Shown: positions 35,953 to 48,390 of the stretch, piece by piece | How positions within the stretch are numbered: the stretch's first letter is position 1 | Layout of the letters: the number at the start of each line of letters is the position of its first letter | Source: Paragyromitra xinjiangensis | Taxonomy: Eukaryota; Ascomycota; Pezizomycetes; Pezizales; Discinaceae | Direction of reading: 5' to 3' | NCBI GenBank assembly: GCA_038503065.1 | Contig: JBCAMK010000008.1 | Location: forward strand, 1,426,001-1,490,000 | Length of the DNA stretch: 64,000 bases | Notes under the pieces: model-generated | The model's database searches: none | The model's input: only the letters and a program-made list of their open reading frames with translations | Told to the model about the DNA's origin: nothing | Position numbers and translations under genes: made by a program

Positions 35953-36022
35953 AAGATATCTTTATGGGTGTCGGAGGTTTTGGGATAGATGGGTAAGGTA
36001 CTAATCAAGCATATCTGGAAAG

Positions 36023-38827
36023 ATGTTTACACCGCTGGACGTGGAGCTGTTCATTCTTGGGAGTTTTTTATTCGTTACTTCCCTTGCTCTCTACTTGATC
36101 CTTAATTACGGGAAACCTTATGCAATTTTCTTCTACAACTGCTTTTTGAAACCTTTCTCGGGGAAAAAATCCACCGGACGAGGGAGTACACCCAACAGCC
36201 AACAAGATGCTCTCGAGAGCTTCTACAAAGGGCAGGCTACAATATATGACGCTACAAGAGGACACCTGCTTAAAGGAAGAGAGGAGATGCTGGCACTTGC
36301 TGCGGCACAGCTACAGCTGAGAGCTGAGAAGCGGCCTAATGGTAGAAGTATAATAGAATCAAGACCTGTTTGGGTTGACATCGGAGGTGGAACTGGGTAT
36401 GTTAGAATGAAATTCAGCATGAATTCAAGTATTGACCCGGGTCTAGTTACAACATCGAGTTACTCAACAAATTCCTCCCTGTTCAATCATTCTTTTCAAA
36501 GATATACTTTGTCGACCTTTCACCAAGTCTATGCGAGATATCCCGAAAGCGATTTCGGAAACTGGGATGGGCAAATGTCGAGGTTCTATGTACCGATGCG
36601 AGAGGCTTCAATCTAGAGGACCATGGATGCAAGGAGAATAAAGTGGACTGGATAACGATGAGCTATTCACTTTCTATGATCCCAGAGTATGCTTTACCTC
36701 CGGACGTGAACTCGAGCCCTGATGCTAATATAGGTTTCTAAAAGTTTTCACTCGGTTGTCGATTCACTTTCCTCCATATTGTCTCCTATGGGATTTATCA
36801 GTGTTGCCGATTTCTACGTTCAGTCCTCGACTAGTTTTTTGGCTAGGACGTACACTGGTGGTATCTGGAGCCGCCATGTGAACTGGTTCTCGAGACAATT
36901 TTGGAGGATCTGGTTTGAGTTTGACAGGGTCAATCTTGATGAGGGCAGACGAGATTATCTAGAGTACAAGTTTGGGACACTTCTAAGTATCAACAGCCGG
37001 TAGCACTCCTTTTACATCTCTTTCATTTGATACCAGGCATTAATTCGTACCACAAAATCTCCAGTAACCGGCTTCTGGGCGGTATTCCGTACTATATCTG
37101 GATTGGTTGCCAAAAGCTCCATTCAGCAGCAGACGTTCTTGACAGAGTTGACGCAGCCGCAACAGAATCACCTTACCTCTCTGCCATCAACCATGTCTCA
37201 AAATCGCAATCCCAGATGACCACCAAGTCTCATGAAACAGCGCTTCAACTTCACTCTAAAGGATTCGAAGTTGCCATACTGAACCTTGCAGCAAATCTTC
37301 CCCTTCCAAGCTTTTTCTACCAAACCCACCACTGGAGACTTTACTACGACGAACTACTAGAAAAACACACACAGTTTAGCAATTCATACATTTACGCATT
37401 TACGTGGGAAGATGCGCGAGTGGATAATCGCATTCTTAGGATTGGTCCTGAAGATGTGGTTTTAGCTATCACTTCTGCAGGCGATAATATCCTCAGCTAT
37501 ATTATTGACGGCTCTCCGAAAAGGATTCATGCGGTTGATCTCAACCCGACACAAAATCACCTCCTTGAGCTGAAGTTAGCTGCATTCTCCGCACTAGGCC
37601 ACGAAGATCTGTGGAAACTATTTGGGGAGGGTTATCACGAGAGATTTGGAGACCTGTTGGTGCACAAGCTTAGCCCACACCTATCGTCTCGAGCGTTTCA
37701 ATATTGGTTCGATAACCAAGAAGTTTTCTCATATCGAGTGGGGCTATATGATACCGGACAGTCACGGCTTGCAATCAAGGCTGCTCGATGGTTATTCAAG
37801 ATTTTTGGAGTTTCAGGCCACGTCAAGATAATGTGCGAAGCAAAAACTATGAATGAACAACGCGAGATCTGGTATGAAAAAGTCAGACCAGTGATTTTAT
37901 CTTGGTGGGTAAGTAAGTTTATTATTGGCAACGAGCAGTTCCTCTGGAGAGCGTTGGGTGTGCCTACCAACCAACGAAATATGATTCGCAACGATCATCT
38001 AAAAGAGAAAGGTTCGTCTGGAAACGAGGTAAATGATCATGCGGAGGCTATGTGGGACTACGTGGTCAATACTCTCGACCCAATTGTGGAGAATAGCCTA
38101 CTTGGGGAGGATAATTATTTCTATTTGCTTTGCTTGAAGGGGTTTTACACCAAAAGGTAAGAAAAAACCCCCATATCAAGGACCTGAGGGAACAATGGTT
38201 GATTATGGCTTAATGGCGAAAATTCAGATGTCATCCGTCATACCTCACAGAAAGAGCCTACGCTAAATTATCGAAACCGCATGCATTTGACGGGCTCAGG
38301 ATCCATACCGACGAGATCATTGAAGTTCTGGCCAGGCTACAATCGGAGGCCTTGACTATTGCTGTGATCATGGACTCAATGGATTGGTTCGACACTAATG
38401 GCGTCGAAGCGAGAAAAGTATGCACCATCTCACACAATGCCTTATGAACTTATCCTATAGCTAGGAGATGTTGACTAACAGAAATGAAAAGCAAATTCAA
38501 TCAATGAACGCTGCCATGAAACTTGGAGGCCGTGTTCTCCTTCGTAGTGCCGGCTCGAGGCCTTGGTATATTGAGCTGTTCGAGGAGGAAGGATTTAAGG
38601 CAAAGCAAGTCATGGAAAGAACACCTGGAGCTTATATAGACAGGTAATCATTTCCTTCCTGTCTCCAGTTACCCACACACGTGCTGCCGAAGGCTGTTAA
38701 CAATGTCAATTTTTCCGACAATAGGGTCAATATGTATGCTTCTAGCTGGGTGTGTACAAAAGTTAGCCGGCATCAATCAATGGGCAGGAAAAACAGTTCT
38801 TCGGAAGTAGAGAAATTGGAGATTTGA
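36023..38827 (+). CDS. BTA1: Betaine lipid (DGTS) synthase
   Basis: Seven exons (36023-36396, 36447-36686, 36745-36986, 37037-38156, 38228-38417, 38492-38643, 38725-38827) give 806 residues. A membrane span near residues 8-30 is followed by a BtaB-like SAM methyltransferase with VDIGGGTG (about 120), YFVDLSPSLCE and SMIPDFHSVVDSLSS. The C-terminal half is BtaA-like: FTWEDARVDNRIL, ITSAGDNILSYI and HAVDLNPTQNHLLELK, matching 3-amino-3-carboxypropyl transferases. Together they build diacylglyceryl-N,N,N-trimethylhomoserine, a phosphorus-free lipid that replaces phosphatidylcholine when phosphate is scarce. The protein should act at the endoplasmic reticulum. Splice sites near 36744 and 36986 were chosen because other AGs would break these conserved segments. 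Confidence 0.9.
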
Positions 38828-39467
38828 AGAATTCTTACTTTTATTTCTTTCCCTCCACCTTACCGCTATATGGGTTCTTCCTTAAGGTAGATCAACTACA
38901 AGCATAAGCTTTTATGTAAAGTAGTGGCACAAATGTTGTACAATTATGATGGATCAGACCGTTGCGCCAATTATCTACGCGCTTTACGCCACATCTCGGT
39001 TGCGCCCTCTAGGTTCCACATTTGTAATACGAATATGATTTATGATTGATTTTACGGAGCGCAGTCTCAGTTATAAGTCACGGAAAAAATATACAACAAT
39101 TCCCATTCCCCTCGTCACTGCCATACAAAATTAAGACATTCCCACCATGTACAGCTCATAAGCCTCGCCCCCCAGATGACTCACACCTAACATTGTATTT
39201 TCTACCGGGAAAGCGTGACATGCCCCCAAATGGTTGACTGACCCCGGGCTCAAATTCGAAACCAGGAACCGCCCCGATCGAGATCGACTATCGTGAAAAG
39301 AAAACATAAACAACGACCAAAAGAAACAAATGCTATATATACGTGAATAATCCATCAGGCTTGAGCTATGATTGTTGAGGTATCTCATCCCGCAGCGCCA
39401 TGCTAGGATGTATCGAAACGGGAGTGATATCTATCCAGGATGAAAGCAACGAGGTAGCCGATCCAGC
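38828..39467. other. Convergent intergenic region
   Basis: AT-rich sequence between two converging genes, presumably 3' UTRs. No gene is visible. Confidence 0.5.
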
Positions 39468-39852
39468 CTATGATCTACGAGCTCGTTTTTCGCGCTCGGC
39501 CGAAGGCGACAACTTCTCCTGTTCCCGTTTGCCTAGTATTCCCTTTGCGTTCGACGCAGAGTTTCGACCACTATTACTATTCATTCTTGAATGCTGAACA
39601 CCTAACTCCGGAGTTAATTTAGACTCGCTTTCTTCCCCATCAGATATTTGTTGAGGTGATCAGGAACTTACCACGGGCGGATAAACGCTCAGAAACAGCA
39701 GATTCCCAAGCAGAAGTCTTACCAAAGCCTCTCGCGATTGGTGACTGTGAACTAGGTGCTCCAAATTCTGACATTCTTTTGGAATACATTATTTTCCATG
39801 TCACCATCGCACCGACAAGTAGAGGAATAAATGGTGGAAGCGTAGAAGCCAT
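39468..39852 (-). CDS. Small single-span membrane protein, unknown function
   Basis: Exons 39852-39672 and 39601-39468 join in phase (GTAAGT donor, GTTAG acceptor) to 104 residues. A hydrophobic stretch at about residues 5-22 (LPPFIPLLVGAMVTWKIMY) is followed by a basic hydrophilic tail ending EREKRARRS. This suggests a tail-in membrane protein of an organelle or the secretory pathway. I do not recognise a family. The frame remains open 15 codons upstream of the ATG without another ATG, so an upstream exon is possible. Confidence 0.6.
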
Positions 39853-41068
39853 TCTAGCACCGGCAAAATACTTCGGACTGTAAGGAAGTGGTGCCACCGG
39901 GATATTGCGGCTCTAGTCTGCTAGCAGTTAAGAAAAGGCTTTAAGTCGTCAACCGTGGATCGTGATAACCCCTAGAGTTTTGAGGTTGTGGTGGTGTAGT
40001 TGGAGGGTGCAATATGAACGTTCTGAGAAATCAAACAGGTGATAGAAGTGGGAAAGCAAAATATATATATTGATTTCCGAGGCTATGGAGTTGTGAATCG
40101 ATACAGACCCTTGCTCTCCGCCACATATGCAACAGGCTTCGTGCCACGGAGTGCATGATCGGGTCAAGCCTATTTGTCTATCCTTGCAATAGCTTCTCCC
40201 AATGATCAGAAACTTCTCCAATAGGATACGATATTTCAAGCAAGACCCACACAAGCCACCCCGAGTCATATCACACTGCGCCAAAGAGCCTCATAATTCC
40301 GATGCTATAGCTAAGTGATTACTATTTGGGGATTCTAACATTCCCTTAGTGCCTAGCATACGGATACATGTAGCCAAAGTCCCATCAGCTTGTGAGCGTG
40401 CAGTTCGTTAGCAAGCCTAGACTCCACATGAAACTAATGCGCCATGAAGTTTGTTCTATTAGATAGTATTAAGTCTCACTTAGGTATTTGGGCTTTACGA
40501 AGATTTGGTGCAGTATGATCGGCCAGCCACGTGCGCCGGCGTACCAGCTAGGCCAGAAGCACGATGGTTCATTCGAGATGGAACAAAACCCTAAGCCACA
40601 CTAGGAGACTTGTAAGCCTATATAGGTTTTGACTTTTTTTTATTTCTTTCCTTTGCTTTATAGATTGCAAGGACAATTAGTGATAAAGTTGATGATACAA
40701 TGATCAGCGGCCATCACTATGACAGGAGCGGAATGACCCGCCGACCCAACTCACCTCGACGTAGAGTCATTAGAACTTATTCAAGCAAAATCCAAAACTA
40801 AATTCGTAGGGCTCGATTACAAGAGGAATTCAAGCGTAAACCTGTTAATGTCTGAGGATTGAAGACAGGATTAAACCCCTAAAACTAGTTACAATTCTCC
40901 ACGCCCGCGTAATTCAAGTAACCCCCTAGACATATGTACATATGTAGTGTAAATGAGAGACATCATTTAGCGATCTCAATATTTCGATTCTGGATCCTTT
41001 TGCTCATGAAAAGCTTTAATTTTAATATATACTTATCTCCAGAAGTGTGCCTGTAGCTACGTGTATGA
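39853..41068. other. Intergenic region with a cysteine-rich short frame
   Basis: No firm gene. On the minus strand about 40266-39949 an ATG-started frame (MTRGGLCGSCLKYR..) has seven cysteines in its first ~50 residues, but no signal peptide and a tail that looks non-coding. It lies upstream of the 104-residue gene on the same strand and may be leader sequence. Confidence 0.3.
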
Positions 41069-43611
41069 CTAACAGATTATGAGATATCGGTGCTTTATTT
41101 GTGATGGGCTGTGAGACGCTATCCATTCGACATGTTGATAAGGAAAGCTTTCCGGTTTCTTAACATCCGGCTAGAATTCGAAAAAATACATGATAAAGTT
41201 AACGCGTTAAACAAAGGGATACTGCAGTGATGGAACTTACCATCTTAACACCTTGAAGACTTTTATTAAGTACCCCAGCATCCGACCATTTATAATTTAT
41301 GATTCCTTGTTGCATGCCAAATTCTCCAGTGCTCATTCCACCGCTATAGCGGCTCATACAGCCTAACTGTACTTCGCATAGAAATAGAAAAAAAGGAGGA
41401 GACTAGAAGTTAGGAGGGGAGTCGAGAAATCAAAGTTAGCCGCAGTATGCCAAAACATCCCTGCCTAAGCTGGCTCCGATCAGCCCTTAGTTAAGAAAGT
41501 CTTATACGTACGCCTTGGTGGCTCTCGCAGTATGAAATACTTAAAATAATTAATCAGTACGGCATTCGTCAAAGGGACTTCGGCTAGGAGGGAGGAAAGC
41601 TCTACCTGGTTTCTGCTGTATCTGAGAAATATACTCCACCTAGTTCGTTAACATCCCTAAGACCCCCCCTAAGGATAGTGTGTATGCTGTCCACCCCTGT
41701 ACCATGCCATAACAAACGGCGATTATCATTTTTCCCGGTTTGCTTATCCCACCCCGCTTTATTCCACCGTTCCTCATCTCCAAATCTCTCGATTCGAAAT
41801 ACCTGTAAGGCGTCAGCATTTACCCAACCACCTGTGTTGAAAAAATAACGTTCAATATGCTTGAACTCTTGTGAGCCGTTATCAACTAGATCAATCGTTT
41901 TCAAGTTAGCAGAAGACAACGAAATTCCTGTAATGCATACTGAGATCATACCGATGTCGATCTCTTTTAAGTTTAATGATTTGAAATGTTCTCCAAGTAT
42001 GTCATCATGCCCATTATCTTGGAGTTTAATCTCTTTCGCCATAATAGCGGAATTTCTTATCGATTTTAGGCTCTTAAGCATATCATGCTCTTCCTGGATT
42101 CTCTCATGACTATCGAGCAACATGATCGGTCCATCCGTTTCAAAAAGGCGAGGAATATAACCGTAGTAGCTAGAAGTAAGCTTAACAAGATCCTCCTTGT
42201 TTTTTATTGCGGCTTTTTCTGTGCCAGCCTGCTCAGGTAACACGGACAAATTAATATTAGAGGGACTTGCGATACTCTTTTCAAGCATGCCCAGGATTCT
42301 CTCTCCCTTTTTTATAGTAGCTTTTGAGATAGTTTTAATAACTAGTTTTTCGTACTCCGCAGTCCTTGCTTCCAGTTTTTTTGGGCGCCTAGGAAGTCAG
42401 CCCAGTTTTGCACTTGAGTTCCCTAGGGCCCCTAGGTAGCCCAGGTATATAAAGAAAAACACCCATGGATGGGTCAGGAGAAACTAACGTAATTTTTGGC
42501 CGTAAAATATGCCTCAAAAGATTGTAGAAAGCAATTCTAGCCTCTAAAGTTTGTTTTGATGGCGCTGCTTCAACGGTGTGCCGTTCAAGGCTATAGTCGA
42601 TGTCTACATGCAGATACCCTTCAAGCGTCCGTTTCTTCAGTTCTGATTTGTATACGCTGATAAGGTCTTCAAGCCCGTTAGCTAAGCCCGTATATGATTG
42701 CCCGTAAGTTGCTTTGCGTACACCACTACTATCGCTACAGCAAAGTGCATATTTCCGTGGCTCAGTGTCGGATTCCAAAATCTACATCACCTTCTGATTA
42801 GTCAAACATGATCTGTCTTATGAAGTCTAGAAGTATAGATACTTGGAGAACAAGAATTTCGGTATTAGTGTCTTTTGTGACATCGACTCTCGAAAGCCAC
42901 TTTTCGTAGAGAGTTTTCTTTTCATCTGTATAGACATGAACAGAGGCTTCAAGGGATCAGTTATAGTCTAAAGCTAGTAATAAGGGGATATAAGGAACAA
43001 ACTTTCTGAAATCCATCCAAGATCTAATTCGATTAACTGCTCAGATTTCACTGCTTTCTCTATGCCTTCCATGACTTCTTCCGTAGAATCTTCCATGACG
43101 TTTGACTTTGCGGTTTCCTTCTCACGGGCACGTTTTGCTTGAGGGCCCGTCTCATCCGAAGCCTCCCTACCAGAGTTCGCGTCATCAAAAGATCTCTTTT
43201 TGTCCCCATCTCCCTCATCCAGTAAAAAATATTTCCCTTCCGGTAGGGCTTTCCCCCCTTCTATAGAGTCTTCGATCCAGTGAATATCAACTATGTTGAT
43301 TAATTCTATTGCCATCGCTGATTCAACTTATATATCAGCAAGTTAGTTTTAACTTCGAACAGATTTGATAACGGCTCCGACTCACCCTTTTGGGTCTTGG
43401 ACTTGTATGCAAATGCGCCACAAATAAGGTGGGTTGTCTCATCGTCGATGATTTCAGAGTATCTCCCTCCATGTTCCTCCACCAAAACCCCCAAGTCTCC
43501 TACATTGTCTGTTAACTTCCTATCTCTACATGAAAAGGGATGGGATGATTCTTTACCGTGGGTGTGGAGTATCAGATTTCCTGCTGCTACAATCACAAAA
43601 TTAGAGAACAT
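41069..43611 (-). CDS. Poly(ADP-ribose) polymerase (BRCT-WGR-PARP architecture)
   Basis: Eight exons (43611-43386, 43317-43003, 42946-42843, 42781-42489, 42388-41606, 41539-41512, 41402-41241, 41170-41069) give 670 residues in phase. An N-terminal BRCT-like domain (VLVEEHGGRYSEIIDDETTHLI, continuing to VDIHWIEDSIEGG) is followed by an acidic linker with KRAREKE. A WGR-type domain comes next (ASVHVYTDEKKTLYEKWL, VDVTKDTNTEILVLQ), then a regulatory helix region. The catalytic domain has LLWHGTG (His about residue 543), GGVYFSD (Tyr about 564), FLCEVQLG, SLQGVKM and VEWIAS (Glu about 652), so the H-Y-E triad appears intact. It should ADP-ribosylate nuclear targets at DNA breaks. Odd points: the Trp-Gly-Arg core of the WGR domain is not visible, and one exon is 28 nt. 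An ATG at 43659 is an alternative start. Confidence 0.85.
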
Positions 43612-45040
43612 TTGAGTCAAAGCAGGCTGAAAATAGGTGGATTTCCGTAGAGCTTGCAATTGAACTATTCCATAGAAGAATGAGATTTCGGGAGGTGGGA
43701 GGTAGGAGGGGGAAATGGTACCACTTATATCTCCACAGAATATTAATAGAGGGTATTCCAGAAACCATATCCGTTAGTTCGGTAGTTAGCAGATATCCTA
43801 CCAGGGGTGAAACACTTAGACTTTTTTCTAGAGCAAGTTCATCTAACGCACGACATATGACTACTTGTGCTTCTTTTGCTACAGTTTAGGGCCTCTAGCA
43901 TTAATCGCTTGTATTGCATACTCTGAGAGATAGATCTGCAGTATATCTTACCTCTTTTTACAGCCTGTTTTGCAGAACTTGAGTAAATAAATGAAAAGGC
44001 CCTATCGAACTGCCCAAATTCGATTTAGATCAGTGCGAACAAATCCACTTAATTATTGACCTTGACATACGATAATTCCAATTGAGTATGTAGGTCTAGG
44101 CCCGAGTGGTATACTAGCGTCCCAATTCACAATTCCTTTTATTTCTTAGCTTCTAAATCGCACATGGAATCCCACCTAAATGGTGCTAGGGCATATCAGC
44201 CAGACAGGGAGTCTTGATCCGAGTCGATCGATCCCCCACCGGTACCACGCATTCTTATTAAATCTACAGTACATCTTATTACATATCTGGATCTAATAAT
44301 ATTATCGTTGCTTCTTATTACTAGAAATGATTAACGAAACTAAAAATCATCAGTAAGGTACGATTGCAAGTGATGAGTGATGAGACCACATACGCTAGTA
44401 ACGGGCTAAGCCATTATGCCGCACACCATGTAGGTGTAGAGCCTACTTTATGCACTTTGGTGCGAAGAAGCTTGTTAATGTATCAAAGAAACCTGTTCCC
44501 CACAGACTTCTTTATACCGTATTGCGCTTCAACAGTACCTGTATCCAGGAACACCATGGTTTACTGAGTAGTCATTGACAATTTGACGATTTCCCCCCTT
44601 ACGGAATTCCGAACATGACCTACTCCAGAACCCCCTATCACTTGAACCGCGAAATCCCCACAGAATTCAAAACCTCAAAATCCTATCCTTTGCATTACCT
44701 CTACAAAAACACCTCTAATATTCACAGCCAATACCAGTCCATTTCCACACTCATATACCCCTTCCCCTGCGCCATTTTCCACCCAGTGCGCATATGAAAA
44801 ATACCCTATACATGCAGAGAAGCAAGAACAAGAACGCCACCCAAACACCACAAAAACAGGAAAACCCACAAAGCATACAAAGGAGACTATTTACAGGGTG
44901 ATGCAGATTGGTCGTGTCGAATGGTACCGATGAAATTTGAAAAGAAATGCTAATGCCGATTATGACCGTGAAATATATGCAAGTCGATAGGTGAATACAT
45001 TGGAGGGGGGGATTATGTCCCAAGACGTTTGGCACCCTTA
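43612..45040. other. Intergenic region
   Basis: This contains the PARP promoter and the 3' UTR of the mannosyltransferase gene. Short frames at 43680-43889 and 44364-44567 lack any recognised feature. Confidence 0.5.
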
Positions 45041-46522
45041 TTAATTCCAGCAACTAGAACAGGCTATTAGTAAGTGCCAGGCAAAAAGAGAGAGGACACA
45101 TACCATTCCACCACCGGGGCATGCAGGAATAAGAATTCGTGTCGAAATTGTTGTTGCGGTTGCAGAGACATCTGCCAGATGTATGCGACTCATCATCCTG
45201 TGGACACCTTGCACACGGTGGATGTGAATATCCAAAATCTGCAAAATGATGCACCTTATCCTTAGATGTGAATAGTCCAACTCCCATACTATGCACGGGT
45301 GCATCACCCCATCTCTCATAAAAGAATCCACCAGTACTATCCAGGTACTCGAAATATTTGGTATACGCCTCCTGGCGATAAAAGTTCAAGCTAGCAATTT
45401 CGAAGTTGCTCCAGAAATGGCAGAGGTTGTAGTCACCGGTAATCTCCTTATCGTCTGGGCCAGTGGCCTTGGCACCGTCGACCAGGAAGTCGAGCGAGTT
45501 GTTGGTAGCGAGATATTGCGGGTTGCGACGGACGAATTCTTTGGTACGGGACCAGAGAGTTTTGATGGTTGCTTCAAACTCGTACATGGTGATGACGAAA
45601 CCGTAGACTTTGTTGTTGGTGCGCATGAAGGTAAATGGGTCGCTATCGCGAGGTAGTTAGTGGTTGAGCGACACGATATGAAAGGAGGCTAAGATCTGCG
45701 ACTCACTATTCAACATCACAGTAGAGCTCAATGCCTGGCTCAACACGCCAGTACCAATCGTATTTCTTCATAACTTCCATATTGTAGAAAAATCCTGCAC
45801 TACGTTAGATTCTCTCCAAATTACTGAAGGATAATCGAGTGGCCAAACCTGAATTGAAGCGGCACATATGTCTGTAAGACAAAGATCCTCCATAAATGAT
45901 GTTTTGTCTAGTCATTTCCGCCATTTCCTGCTTCACTACGGTCACATTTACATTTGGTGGAATCGACCAGCAATCTTTCGGTATAACTTGATATTCCACT
46001 GGACCACTAGCCATTCCCGTCGTGTACGCAATAAACTATTCTCAAAATTAGAAACCATGACCAAGAAAAAACCCCCATAAATGCTGGTGTACCGACCTCC
46101 TTTGTAAACGGCTTATCGTTCAAAAACGTCCATGGGTAGCGAAATCTCCTGTTAAACCGATCCTCCACATTCCTCATCGACGACAACGCTTCCCTGATTT
46201 CCCGGTTCCTCACAAGCATAACCAAAGTCGCTTTTTCAGTCCCGTTCCTCTGAAGCTCGACTTCGTTCGAACATTGCTGGAAGTTTGGTTCAGTTTCTTG
46301 CACCACCTGCACGTCCTCCATCTTCGGGGCTGTAGCCATCGTCTGTTGCAGTCTGTCGTTCAAAGCTTTTCGCAACTCGGCGCTAGAGTAGAAATTGTAG
46401 AAGATTGCAAAAAGTGCAAGAGAGAAGAACACCCTGGCGAATGTTCGTTTATTGGCAAGGCGAGAATATAGTGCAGCTGCAGCATCTGGCTTTCGCCATA
46501 ACTTAGCTCGCTCAGCAGTCAT
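45041..46522 (-). CDS. Alpha-1,2-mannosyltransferase, KRE2/MNT1 family (GT15)
   Basis: Exons 46522-46097, 46035-45849, 45794-45707, 45642-45104 and 45063-45041 give 420 residues. A short basic N-terminus, a membrane span (VFFSLALFAIFYNFY, about residues 30-45) and a stem make this a type II Golgi protein. The lumenal domain shows the GT15 hallmarks: [76 protein letters not shown] and HHFADFGYSHPPCARC. The family adds alpha-1,2-mannose to N- and O-glycans of cell-wall proteins using GDP-mannose. The last coding exon is just 23 nt and encodes ACSSCWN. Exon phases agree throughout. Confidence 0.92.
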
Positions 46523-47397
46523 GGTGAAGTGTAGCCTGTATAAAAACTGAACGAAACAGAAGAGAAACTAAACCCTTAGTCTTGAAGGGTAAGAACGAAA
46601 GGTAAATATCAAATGGCTGGCCTAAGGTGGAAGCCCTCGAATTAAATAAATGGTACGAGTCTGCCAGCAGCACAACCTGAAGCTGGTTTGCTTAGTAATT
46701 CCTTCCTGTGAGAAAGTACCGCAAATTGTGATATGGTGCCGTCGAAATGCTGCGCAGTTTAAGAGGCGGAATACAGGTGATATATATGGAGTCTTAGATG
46801 TGAACAAGCTTTTCAAGCAACACAAAAGCACACACACTCGTACATGACCAACTCCGATTCAGGAGCAGTCCCCCAAATCCTGGCACCGCGGTAGCTGATG
46901 CTCGCGGGTAAGACTTGCCGAACAGCCCTTTAGTGATCCAATTGTCGCATCAATTTCCGGAAGAGATGACGCGGGGATCAGGAGTGGTCGGTGACGCAGT
47001 GTCGAATCGATTCCTGGTCCACGCCAATTCCCGAATACAGAACCGCGGAACAGCCAGCTTGGAACCACCATACTATCTGGCAGCAGAGTTTTTTTCTCTT
47101 AACCCTCGTCTAGAATACACAGCTTGCGGTGAGAGTGTACCATCAATAGTAGTGGCTCGGAGTTCCCTCTGTCTTCCCCTTCTCTCCACCCGAGACCGGC
47201 TTACAGGTGTGGGGGACGCGCGTTCCTGTATTTAAGACCGGGCAAAGACCCGAGGCGAATAACACAATATTTTATGCAGCCTAGTACTTTAGCTGTGACG
47301 TCGAATCAGGAATGCTGGTACAAGATAAGGCGAAGAGCCTCCCGCCGCTTTTCGGTTGTTTCAAGATCCGGATAAACCGGCGTCGCACGGAGATTCG
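46523..47397. other. Intergenic region
   Basis: This includes the mannosyltransferase promoter. An open plus-strand frame at 46915-47235 has no recognised features and is not called. Confidence 0.5.
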
Positions 47398-48390
47398 TCA
47401 TCGTACCAACCCCTGAGACAGCGACTGAATTCCCTTGCCAACTTGAGTACTATTATACATAGTAACAATTCGGACTCTCTCACTAAGCCCGAAGAACACT
47501 CCATTGGCTTCAATCCCTAGATCATAACACCCTGATATTCTGGTCTGCAGAAATACATATTTACCTGCCAATGTGTATGCGCGCAGCACATGTAGCCTAG
47601 GTTTGATACAGTCATACCACCTCTCCTTCAGCCTGCTGTGATAACATCCGTAGATTCATCAAATCCCATTCCATATAGTAGGGAAGAAAATCTTCCCAAG
47701 AAGAGAAATGAGCAATCCTCAGTCTCGGCTCAAATCACGAAGAACCCGATTCCCAATCTTTCTCAAGCCATGGAACCTAGAAGAACATTATGCATGGCTT
47801 CCCTGGATTTCGCTAAACAATAGATCTCCCCCGTGTTTCAAAATAAGACTGGTTATCATACAGGCCCAGGAAATGCTGATTCAATGATCTCTTCTCCCAG
47901 ATTGCAGTCTCTCAGGATAATGCTCAATCCACGTTGCTAAACTCTACACTAAACTCCTATCGTCAAACGGCCCCTGAAGATCTTTCGCTGAGGATACGCA
48001 GCTTCTATAGGTCTTCTAGCGAGGCTTACGAGTTCTAGTGTAGAGACTTCACGATTGCGTGGCCATAGAAAAGTGCTTTGACCATGGCAGCAAGTGGCAT
48101 AGACACTTCGTGGCTCGCTCGTACGGTAGAACCGAGCATGTCAATGATCCTACCCATGCATCTGGAACTTAAGACCCCAGGTCTATGCGGGAGATCCCAT
48201 TCAGTTGCCATGGTTCGGAGTAAATCTGTGAGAAATCCCGAGTTTGTCTGTCATCCGATGACCAATTCCTGCTCCTTAGGCTGCAGTTTTCCAGATACAG
48301 AAACATCAATGTTGGTCAAACGATCATCATCTGCCTTATCAGATTCCTCATACAAATTACGACCTTATATCGGCCCGTTAGGCCACGTCT
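47398..48390 (-). pseudogene. Decayed gene on the minus strand, unknown function
   Basis: Between about 48375 and 48038 the minus strand reads protein-like text (for example DDDRLTNIDVSVSGKLQPKE, then TDLLRTMATEWDLPHRPG, then LAAMVKALFYGHAIVKSLH). It is interrupted by a single TGA at 48253-48251. Further left, coding-like pieces in changing frames follow (GLSIILRDCNLGEEIIESAF around 47900), and an ATG-started frame at 47589-47398 (MLRAYTLAGKYVFLQTRISG). The mixture of good protein text, stops and frame shifts suggests a pseudogene. No family is recognised. Confidence 0.35.

Noticed and set aside
41602..41610. Apparent premature end of PARP after SDTAETR
   Set aside because: Three further exons in phase complete the catalytic domain to the stop at 41069.
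46915..47235. 106-codon plus-strand open frame upstream of the mannosyltransferase
   Set aside because: Low protein-likeness, no domain, located in a probable promoter region.
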